A stretch of 64,000 bases of DNA, from positions 87,071,199-87,135,198 of the forward strand of contig CM063499.1 in the NCBI GenBank assembly GCA_032207245.1, given 5' to 3'. Under the pieces are notes generated by a model. The model was not told the DNA's origin. It worked only from the letters and a program-made list of their open reading frames with translations, and searched no databases. This document shows, one piece after another, positions 41,101 through 53,100 of the stretch (positions are counted from its first letter, which is position 1; each line of letters begins with the position of its first letter). Source of the DNA: Pardosa pseudoannulata (Eukaryota; Arthropoda; Arachnida; Araneae; Lycosidae). The position numbers and the translations under genes are program-made.

Positions 41101-44100
41101 AAATGTGTCGTACAAAAAATAAAGATAAGTTAAAGACAGACCAAAATAACTAAAAAAAACATAAATATGCCGGGAGGCGAAATTAAAGTTCGGCGTTCTT
41201 AATTGTAAGCACCGTCATCGCCCTGCTGAGTCTAAGTGCCCCGCTTTTAGCCTCTCAAAAGCAATAGCTTGTGGCTTATATATTCGGATGAGCAACGCCC
41301 ACTAATCACGTAGCGTGCATACATCATTTGCATACACACGTCACCTTCTTAAATTGAAAAGAAAAATAAAACGCAGTTAAATGTGACCGGGATTTCGGTT
41401 ACACATTTAACCGGAGATTAGATATTAACCATGTAAGTGATGAGAACAAAACTAACTTAGGCTAACAGTGTTGGACCAGCTGATTTTGAGTATGCGGAGA
41501 CAGTGTGAAGCAACCATTGCAGTTAGGGGAGGGTATATCTCATATTAAGGAACATCTGCTTGTTGTTCTTCCTCTTGGATAGACAATCATGAGTCACTAT
41601 TCTATGTGTTCAATAAAGCTTGCTTTTGTTTGATTCCATATCGAATGCATTGTATTCCTTTTTCAGCGCCAATGCTTTTGTCATCCTTTACATATTCCTC
41701 CTCCCTCATTTCTGAATTTCATATCTCTCAGATGATTTCTCATGGAGTTATGGCAAAAAACCCACCTGTTGCTTAAGTTTTGCACACCAGTGTAAATACA
41801 AGATATATAATTTTAAAAACCTAAAGTATCAGTAAAAGAGAAATATTCACTAAGTGCTAAAATTGAAAGAATTTTAGTTCTGCATGCTACTTCAGAAATT
41901 ATGTAAGGCATTTCTTTAAAATGCAATAAACTGTTAAATGAAATATCATGATATTCTTAGAATAAAGGTTTGTCTTCAGATTTTAGTTTGCAATATGCTT
42001 CTTGATAGTTTGATTTCTCTAAATTTTTGAAATTAAAATATCCTTTAATTATTCAAATTGTCATACTGATAATCTATCTTAAGTTAAAATGTTTATTCTT
42101 GTAATCATAATTTTATAATTTTAGATTTAGGAATTTTTGTGGATGGACAGGGTAGGAAAACAAGAGACAAAGAACTTATGTTCCCTGCCTTACCTACAGG
42201 AATTAGTAAGCTATAAAATTACTTTTGCTGCTATTTAATTTTCACATGAGCATTTTTAATTGCAATAAATTAAGTTTACTGAAACTTTGTTTATATTTCT
42301 CAGGTCAAAGAGATGAATACTTATGTGTATATAGTGAATCACATATAGATGTATTTGAAGTTAGTACAGGGGATTGGGTCCAAACTGTCAATTTAAAAAA
42401 GGTAAATACATTTTCATCTGTTTAAATGAAGACTTCTAATAGTTGTTTATGTGTCAAATTTATAATTTATGATGTTATAGTTAAATAGATTTATATCATA
42501 AGTTTTTCGTAGCATATTATAGTTGTTTTAAATTTCACATCAGATTTTCTAAATTTTGCAATTTGCTTTAGGAACAAATGCTTTGTAATTTATTCAAATA
42601 CTTTTTGGATTTTGATATTTTTCCCTAATGATAAAGCACTTGCTTTTTAGTAGTTTTATTATACTAATACATTAAAGATAGCCAACATTACTCCTATAAT
42701 ATCACTCACAGCCCATTCAAAGCATGTCTGGGATTTGAATCTGAACAACATTATATGAAAGATTGAGGCACTAATCACCATACAGTGTGGACAGCTTACA
42801 AGATCCGTCTATTAATTTTCAGGACTCATGGAAAGGCGCATTAAAACATAGCTCTTAATTCCTATTGTCAAAGTGAAAATGGAACAAAGAATGAACATTA
42901 AATTTTGTGATGTTGTTAAGTCAATGATTCTTATATGCCTCATACTAGCAGAGTGAAGCAGTGAAATAACAAGTTCATGACCTGTAAAAATAAATTATTT
43001 ATTTTGAACTTAAAAAAAATAATCGTTAATATAGATAATGGAAAAGATATAATCAATCATCTACCAGAGCAGAGCCGGAACTGCGGGGAAAACTATCACA
43101 AAAATACATCCGACAAAACATCGGCTAAGTGAGCAAGACCTTGCAAACCCCAAGACTAAAAACATCTCGCCATCTCGTTTTATACATTCCCACGGAGGAA
43201 TGCCTTTGCCGGGAGTGGGAGAGTAAAGCAACACGTAGTGTTCCGTTGATTATGTAGTAACTCATATATGCGATGTTGGCTGTAAATAATAACAAGAATA
43301 ATAGTTAGGGATTGCTAATATTTTGCTTCAAATTGGGCAAGACAGCTGCAGAAACCTACAAAATGTTAAAACAAGTTTATGGCGAGGAAGCATTATCCCG
43401 TTCAAGAACTTTTGAATGGTTTAAATGCTTTCAGGACGGGCGTGAAAGTGTCAAAGATGATCCATACACAGGTCTGCTGCTGTTCATACGCATGCTGGAA
43501 GCAATTGTAAACTATAATGTTACTATTAAGAGCATTCAAGAAGAGGACTTTAAAACTTCTTTCCGAAATTTGTACAGACGTGCATTACAGCTGATGGGGA
43601 TTACTTTGAATCATATTAAATGGCTATTTGTTTAACCTTTTACTCTTCTGAGTTGTTCCATGAGTCCCAGAAATTAATAGCCGGACCTCGTATATTTTTA
43701 TATAATCATATAAAGGGATTTTTCTCATAGTTTACAAAATTTCATGTTTTATACTGAGTAGTTTCAGAATTTTTCACATTTAAAATGTAGTTGCATGTTT
43801 AAGTCTATTAAAAATTTAAAATCCATCTGTTAAGGTTTCTATAATAGTATTTCATAACTGAAACAGGCAATAAGTTCACATCTAATATGATGATGAAATA
43901 GGTAATGTATAACCAGGGCCCAACTTACAGAAAGGAGGGCCCAAGGCAAACCCATTCATCTGCCCCCCCCCCTCATTCTGCTGTACATAGGTGATGGCTA
44001 CAGGATGATTGTTATATGTAGTGATGCATAAACTATGGCCTGTGGGTCAGTTTGGGCCAGCAGAGCCTTTACAGATGATTCACCAATGTGGTTAGTAAAA

Positions 44101-47100
44101 TAAGATTAGTTTAAAATGAGATAAAAAATTATGAAATAAGTAAAATTATAAAATAAGTTGCAAAAAACAGTCCTGGAAGGTAAAGCATATATTAGAATTT
44201 TGTAAGTTCTTACCCGAGGAATTTTCATGCCTAAAACAGAATGTAGCTGCATGTTCTACATTTTTTCTCAGCACTTATATTTGTGAACAAGCTCTCTAAA
44301 GATACTGAATAAATCAAAAACTAAAAGAAGAAATTGTTGATGATTTAAAGTGAATTTTAGACATACGCATCCTATTTTTAACTTGAAATGGCAGTTAATT
44401 TGGGGGGCCCCTTTTGACTGGGGCCCCGGGCACTTGCCCTGTGTTAATCAGGCCCTGGGTGTAACCTTTTGGTACTAGAGTTCATGGATTCAAATGGTTT
44501 TCATGTATGTACTCATTTGAATTTGGCTTTAAGTTGTGAGACTTTAAGTTGTACTTTGAAGTACTAAGAAGTGGCAGGCCAAGCCTGGGGGGCTTCTATT
44601 TGATCCTTTCTTCTAAATTATGAGATCCCACTTTATTTATGTTTACCTAGGGAGTAATGTTGACTACCTATATCAGGGGTAACCAAACTTTTGGGATTCG
44701 TTGTCTACTCCACATTTAAAAAATCGAAGGCAGTCTACCAATGGCAGAGCTAAATTAATGTAACGTACATGTTTATATATTTATTTTCAGTAACAAGAAA
44801 AAATGGTAAATTATCTAATTTTTCTAAAAAACTTAATATTAGTATTTACAAAATAAAAATTTACTGATGACGAAAATAATCAAAGTATTCATATATCAGA
44901 AATTGACCATCCTATTCACTTTGTTTAGTTGAAATTTGGCACTGTATATCTGCAACAAGTTTATCATATTGTGGCTGGCACGTGCTTATTGCAATGCGTA
45001 AACACAAAATTAAATGTTCATCTGTTAAATGTGACCAATGTTTGGTTTTTATGGCATTCATGGTTGAAAAAGCAGAATTATTTTAAATAATTCATTAATT
45101 CTATGTCATAAATTATAAATTAAATTGTTAATATCTGAGGTCATTATTGGGATGGTCGTGCGGACTACCTAAAATGTCTTTGTTGTCGACCATGGTCGAC
45201 ATCTTGGCCACCCCTGGCATATATGGTACTTCCATAATAAAATGGTCAACAAAATCTGTGGTGCTGTATGGGCAAATACTTAACAGACAAGTACTCCTTT
45301 GTTATTTAAAAAAAAACTTTACCTGGTTGCAAGCTAGTTAAAAATTATTTGCTTGAACAAATAAAGGTGATTTTATCTTGCAAAATATATTCGCAGTAAT
45401 AAAAGGCTAAATCAGGAGCCTCATATGAGGTTCAGGTGAGCAAGAGTGTTCATCCTCCAAGCTCCATTTCTGGGATATGATGTATTTATCTTTTTCAGAC
45501 CAAACCACTTTCCACATCAGGAATGTTGTGCCTGACATTGGCTACAGAGCTTCCCCATCTGGTCTACTTGCACAACGTCCAACACAGAGAGAACCAAATC
45601 AGGGTACCTGAGGTAACCATTCATCACGTCAAAGAGAGATCAGGAAAGACAGTCTTGTCCCGAACCAGAAGAAGGTTCTCTGTCCGAGAACCAGAGAAGG
45701 CAAAAGTTGGAAAAGGGTTTGTGAACCTTTCCACATCTTTTAAAAAAACAAATATGTAAGCATATACTACCTGGAGATCAGTCTTTCATACTTCATCTCA
45801 AGCTGTTTAGTTAAAAATCCACTGTACTCAGTATGGGACTAAGAAAAATTATGTCTTTATAAAAATTGCATTTTCACTCACATAGAAGTATGTATCACCC
45901 ATTTTTAAGTTATACCCATACACATATGTTTGATATAATACAGAAACAGGTTGGGTATACATTCAAATATATATTATCAAATTTATTATATTTTTATGAT
46001 TTGTTATAATCTATAAAAAAATTTTTAAAGAGAAATCTTTTATAATAATACTGAAAATATTAGAAAACCAATTAGGATCACATTTTTAAAAAATCAAATA
46101 TACGTTAGGTTTTAGTACAAATGTATTTTTAACTAAAGGCAAAGAAAGTTTTCTCTTCCTTTAGAATTAATTCTGTATTATTAATTAGTATAGAAATTAA
46201 TAAATAGTCTAGTAGTAAATAATACTGAAGAAATATAATAAGCATGAATATCTGTATATCTTAATTCTCATGACATTGTATAGGGTGATTCCAAAAAGAT
46301 GGAAAAAATGGGAAAATAAAAAGAAATGTTAGTTCATATTCACAAAAACAATTTTCATAAAAAATGTGGTCTAAAATGAAATGTTTACATTCTTAGCATG
46401 GTTAAACTGGGATTTTTAGAAAAAAACTGTTAATAATTGATTTTATATCTATAGTTTTTTATATATTTTTTATATTTGGCAACACCCTTTATGTAACTTT
46501 TACATGTATGCATCTGGCAACTCTGTATGTTGTATTCAGTACTAGAGCATGCTGTATCGCTCGTAACTTGTCTTGCCTTAATAAATTCTTTTCTTTTACT
46601 TCGATCCATAGCTTGATTTTATCAAAAACAAAAGAATAACGTGTATGTTAGAAAAGTAGTTGTTATGGAGGATTTACAATAATTACTCAAAAAAGCCATT
46701 ACCAATGGTGACACAAGAAGAACAGTGGCAAAGGAGACGTTGGTAAATGCTCTGGAATATTTAATCCCTTCCAGGTTTATTTTATTTCAGGATTATGGGT
46801 AAAAAAATTTCAATTTTTCTCATGCTTATTTTCATACATACATAGTTTTTTAAACATAATAGCATCATTCGCATTCAAAATTTCCTAAAACTTAATGTAA
46901 AAAAATCCATTTAAATAAATGCGTAATTTACCTGTATAGTTAGCTTTCTGTATGGCAGAAATCATTAGCCTTTGGAGTCAATTCACCCTAATTATAAATA
47001 TAAAGCTTAGAATACCTAATTTTTATCTTGAATTAAATTTTATTTATATATCCTTTGCATTTACATAAATGATTATGAAATTATTAATCGAAATTTGAAT

Positions 47101-50100
47101 GTGTATGATGCAATTGAAAACACGGTACTGCACAGAATCCAACATCGCAATCTGGACAGTAGAACCTTGTTTCTCTCCTTACCTTCTTCCCTCTACTGTC
47201 TCTCTTTGAGCAGCAAATAATCTAGTAGCCAGAAAAGTAAACAAAGGCATTCGAAACCATATAAAGTACATGTGAAATAATTCAGGAAAGACTGATTGCA
47301 CAGTGCCCGAGCTACACCAGGATGAGCCAGGATGGTACATTTCGCCTGCTCAGGAAAAACCGGGAAGAGGTTAAAGCATATCATAAACCTGCTCAACATC
47401 ACCTGTAAGTCTAGCAATTAGATCCTCTGCAGAATCAAGAGTGTCACATTAACCAGACTGTAATCCCAGGTTACATTTTATTTCCTAGTAAACCACACAG
47501 AAAAATTATTTAAAATTTTTAGAAGCAGCCATTTTGAAAAATGTGCCAGTGAATTTACATTTCATTTTAGACCATGCATTCTTTGAGGAAAATTGTTTGT
47601 ATTGGTGAGAACTATTATGCTAAGGTTTTTCCCATCTTTTTTTAATTGCCCTGTTTGTATTTTTGTATGTAATGTATGTATGTTGATATTTATCAGCGCA
47701 TCTTATGAAGCTTCTCGATTTTAATTTTAGTAATACTGCTGAGAGAAGATCTCGTATGATCTCTGCCCCTACAAATTTCAACCATGTCTCTCATATGGGT
47801 CCTGGAGAAGGCATCCAGTTACAGAAGCTCATGGACCTCCCAGCTGTATGTATTGTTTATATTAATTTAGTATTTTATTTTCAAATTTGAGATAGTTAGA
47901 TGCTGTTTTGAAAGCTTGGAAGCAAAGTCATACCTCAACCGACATGGAGATAATTTTATCCCCAAAATCTTTCTGCTTATTCACAGAAGGGTGTTTTTTG
48001 CTATAATGCAGTGGTTGCCTACCTTATGAAGCTTCTGAACAACCATACCATTATTAAATCCTACTGTGAATCACAATACAAAAACAGGACAGAAATAAGA
48101 TTGGTTTGGTTTGGAGCGCTACGGTCTACTGTTTTGCACATGAGGGCTAATGAGACCGGGACCTACTGCTTAAAGGCGATTCCGAACAGCTACGAACATC
48201 CATGCCATAGTGGGACTCGAACCCACAAACTCTGATACCGACGATCAGCGCCCTAACCAATCAGTCAGCGTTCGGCAGACAGAAATAAGAACTTCATTTT
48301 AAAAGAATACTTACTTTTTTATTTCTTCTAAACATACATTTCTAGTAAATATGAAATCAGTTCTAATAAAACTGTTTATTTTTGAAAAATTTATGTGTGT
48401 ATAAGAATAGAAATTGCAGTATCATTAGTTGTAAATTAAAAATGCAAGAAAAGATTATCAACACACTTATCTACTTTGATGAGAATGATGACATTCTTTT
48501 TGGTGATAAACAAGTTTTTTATGTTGGAAGAATACATAATGGCTTCCATTTGAATACAGTTGTCCAAATGTTCATCAGTCAATTTGTTTCTGTATTTTTT
48601 AAAAAAAATCCTGTATATATATTTTTGGGAATAAAAACGTAACCTGTCCACTTACTTTACTAGAGTAGGTACGATGGGGTTTTATAGTGTTGTTAGGATG
48701 TGTGAAAGATTCAATTCATACTCCTATGTAACAGGACAACATAAGTATTTTAATTACAAAAATTTGTATCAAATACATAAAAAATATTGGTATTACTCGA
48801 ACCTCAGAGCTGCACCATAAAAAACGAAATTCATAGAAAAGTGGTCTAAAAAAAATGAAAGGAATAAACTCCTGAAAAAATTCATGCTCTTCCCTAGATA
48901 TTGGGAGAGATGTTCATCCGTCCAAGGCATTCTGAGGTCTTCTTTCTTTCCTGCCACTTTCACAGAGCCAAAATTTGCTACCACCCCCCCTCTAAAAATA
49001 TGATCCACTAGCAAAATCGTTAAGTTCATAAAAATTGGTTCCTACCCTTGTAAAATATTCTATATTTTCCTGTCAAAAGCTAGACCTGTTCTGGGAATGT
49101 TGGATGCGTCTTTTGCAACATTGTACTTCACTTCTCTGAAATGTAGAGAAATCCTTACCCCCCCCCCCCCCCCTTCAGAGTGGAGGCAAAGTTACGTGAC
49201 TGACTGGAGAGAGGCTAGGGGGCCTGGGATTGGCTAGAAAGCTTTGTCCAAGGAGGTTATTCTTAGACGGTTCGAAGTTTGTGACCTGGCATTTGGGGAG
49301 AATGTTTTTTATTTTCTTGAGGTATGTTCGCATCTACAGACATGCCAACTACTCTGTATTATCTGGAGTTGCTCAAGAGAAATTAGAAAAATTGATAACT
49401 TCAGAAACTTCTCAAATTGCCCCAAAAATACCAAAATTTTTGAACGACTAAAAGATTGAAACTCAGCAATTAAATACAGATTTTTTGCTAAAAATAACGC
49501 TGAATAAATTACTCTTTCCACACAGTAATGCTGCATGTTAAATAGTTTTTAGTATTGTGCGGAAAAACCAAATTGAATTTAAGTTAAATTTTGGTAGACA
49601 AACTGTAGAATCCCTGATGATAGAAAAATGTAAATGTTTTAATCAGGGTCAATGTTGCTACAAGAAAAACTGTTCTGAAAAATAAGTTGTTACAGCTAAA
49701 AAAGCTACTTACACATTGTTGAATGCATAAATTTTGATTTACTCTTTACAATTTACTACTGTGTATTTATTTTTAATTTAATTTGTTTTTTTAATTTAAT
49801 TTTAATTTAGAAACCAATAAGATATGTACTTATGTATAATCTGTATTGTTTATAATGAATGTAAATTACACACACTTGTAATTAATGTTATCATCTAAAA
49901 TCATGCTGTTGCTCCTGACACGGGTGCCTGCATGTTGGCATGTCTGCATCTAGATGAACGGAGTTTTTTAAATGCTTATACCAATAATGCTCCATGTATA
50001 TAAATGTAAATACTGCAGTAAAATGTACATAGCTGTGAGTATAGGAATAAAATCCAGAAAAATCAAGAAGCTTGTCTCGGCTTACTTACAACCTCACACC

Positions 50101-53100
50101 CTCTTGTCTTTGAGTTTCACCAAAATCACCTGCAACCTATTCTTTTGTTTCATTCATCTCTGAAAATGTCAAATCTAGAGACTTCATAAGCCCAGTAGCC
50201 AAGTGACTCCCATTTCTGAGGAACAAAGGGTCCATCACTGATATCAGGCGAGGGCATCGTGCAATGCATATATTGTAAAAATTGGTTGTAGGTCCAAATC
50301 CCATACATATTTTAATGTAAATTATTGTAAATGTAAATGTTTTTTACTATCATGAATTTATTCAAAAATTATTTAACAATATTCGGTTATAGGTATTGAT
50401 ACTGAATAGATAGTCAACCAGGCCAAATATTCAGTAAAAGGGCCAAATACTGAATTGTGACCAAATATTTTTTAAATCCCTTATAAGAGGCATTTAATAT
50501 TATTTTACTCTGAATACCAGGAAATGAGATACATATGTTTGTTGAACCATGTTCTAGTCATACTATTGCTTCATTTAAATCAATTGAAATTTGATTTGAA
50601 ATGATTCTGAACTGTCCCAGGTAAAGCCACCTACTCAACAGTGCCAAACACCCACCCAGACTCCTACCTCTGTTTCCACTCCTGTATCTTCAGACGAGAG
50701 ATCACAGAGGACAAGAAGTGTGCCACAACCAAAGCCTCTTCCACGGGCATTACAAGACAGCGGAAGTCGCAGAACTGTTCATAATGGTAACAAAAAAACT
50801 GTCTTTTTTTCTTTGTCTCATTTTTATGCACGTATAAACCCTGCAGGTATAAATATATATACATATAAAAGAAATTGAGGTAGTTTAATACATTGTGTAC
50901 GGGTACATTTTGCAATGGCATTGTACCGGGAGCAGGCGTTTTGTGTGTAAATTTAGTTATTCAGTTAAATCTCAATAGATCAAAAACTATTTCATTTTTA
51001 AACCAATTTTTCATAGTTTATATTGAAATATGTAAACATATAAATAGACAATAAACAAATATATGTATAAATACAAATATATATAATATATAAATATGCA
51101 TATATATAATATCATTTTCGCAAGGATAAATAAAATAGATTTCAAATCTAAATTGATTTTTTTAATCAACCTTCCTGTTCTGTGGTTCCGCATCGACTGA
51201 TGTAAAAATGAGTTTTTATTTGTCTCAATTTTTCCAGAATCTATGTAGTAGACAAGAACATTCGGTTTCATTTTCCTGTATATGGCATTATTTTTGTACC
51301 CACAAATAAACCATAATGTTACACTAACCCATACTAGTATGTGTCCTGTGCTCAAGTATCAATCGCCAAAAACGTACTAGTATATGTCAGAAAACATACT
51401 AGTACATGTCCCGCATACAATGTGTTAAGAAAAAAAAATTCATTTAGTAGTGTATTTTCAGTGTCAAATTTCTTTTACTTCATACTTTTGACTTAAAAAG
51501 CAGTCTGGAAAAAAAATAAACTAAACTGTCTATTCTTAAAAAAATTTGAATACTTAATTTACAAGCTAAAAATAACTTACAACTAAATTCTGTATACTTT
51601 TTCAAGTCTTTAAAAGTATCAGGTTACTTATATATGTCGAGGAATAAAAGTATATTAGCCATATTCATTTAGCAATGTTTAAGTGATTTTATTGAATTTA
51701 TACATTTTAAATGAAAACATTCTCAAACAATAGTTTTTCTTTATTATAAAATCTCTGTACAATAATAATTAAATTAACAGAATATGCCATTCAATCCTTA
51801 TGGGAAAATTTCACACATAAGATCCTAGACACCAAGATGTTCCTATTTAGGACAGATATCTTTGATATTATATACTTTGACCTAACAAGCAGGGTTTTAC
51901 CTTTGAGTTTGTGGATTTGAATTCCACTACAGACATGAATGTTGAGAATTGTCTTTAAGCAGTAGGCCCCATCTCTTGCAGATTATAAGTCATAGCATCC
52001 TAAACTAAGTTGAATGTTATGCATAGTCTCTTGTTCTTTACAAGCATGTACAGCATTATAAAATAAAGCACATGGCAGATTCACTAATATTAAGATATTT
52101 TAATCAGTAGAAGCATGGCGTTGGCGGCATCGTGCACATGGCTCACAATCTGCCATCGTTGCCAATCTCTCATAACTAAACAATCTTGAGACGATTACGA
52201 TTATACATGACAGTAACAATATACAGTATAGATTACACAGATGATACAATACAGAAAACAGAAATAATACAATACTGAATATGAATCATATGCTACACAT
52301 AGTTTCTAAAAGCTAGGAAATTTCTGGTAAACTTATAAATGTTCAAAACAAACTCTTAACATTTAAAAATAAAAATTTACCATTTTTTAATTATCAGTTT
52401 CTGGTAAATGTAAGGTCATTGTTTATAAATTAACACCTAACCCAATTAGCATGGATGATCTAGTGAAATCAAATGTTTTAAAATTAAACGATATTATGTA
52501 GACTGCAAAATTTTTATTCATATTAGTGTACTTTCCATTCGAACAACAAATCTCTTTTGTTAGTTTCTCATGAAAAACTATTCTCTAGTTAGTATTTAAA
52601 TACAAAAAAGCACATATTAAACCACTTATTTTAGTCTAGATTTCCAGATATTTTTATTTATGATATAGATATGATGACCATACAGGTAAGTGACCAGCTT
52701 TCAGCACTGGAATCCATGATTTTGAATCCCTTTGCAAATATATTTGCTTGTAGTTCTTTCAAGTTAGATTTAAGTAGTAAGATCTCATTTAGATAAAATT
52801 TGACTATCATTTATAATATAAAGAATATCTGTTTTTTGCTACCTATAAAAAATTAATAATTTGTCCTTTTTTCCTTTTTTTTTTCTTTGGGCAATTTGAT
52901 GAATGTAAATAAGGCAAATATTTCTTTCCTTTCATCAATATGTTCATTTTTTTATTGTTAAATATAGAGTTATCTAGGATCCTAATTTGGATCTGCTTAT
53001 ATTCTACTGTTTTATTTCTCCTCCTGAAAAATTTCAAAATTTTTAAACAGTGCTTTTAAAAATCAAGTAATTCATATACCTGGTTTCTATTAAAAAATTG

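Larger units (their letters stand above)
40763..41792 (+). mobile_element. Tc1-type element, internally deleted and split by a second insertion
   Basis: TA at 40761-40762 and 41793-41794. Ends cagtggtgtgcaacacttaa and ttaagttttgcacaccagtg. Only the C-terminal transposase is kept, and it is interrupted at 41008-41467. Confidence 0.9.
42799..43690 (+). mobile_element. mariner element, internally deleted, with nested insertion
   Basis: TA on both sides. Inverted ends share tccgtctattaattttcagg / complement tccggctattaatttctggg, then gactcatgg. Start codon at 42879 (MEQRMNIKF), continued after an insertion at 43326. Confidence 0.88.

Noticed and set aside
49158..49174. C17 tract as a possible G-quadruplex or regulatory site
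   Set aside because: A single homopolymer in an intron with no other support; may also be a sequencing artefact.
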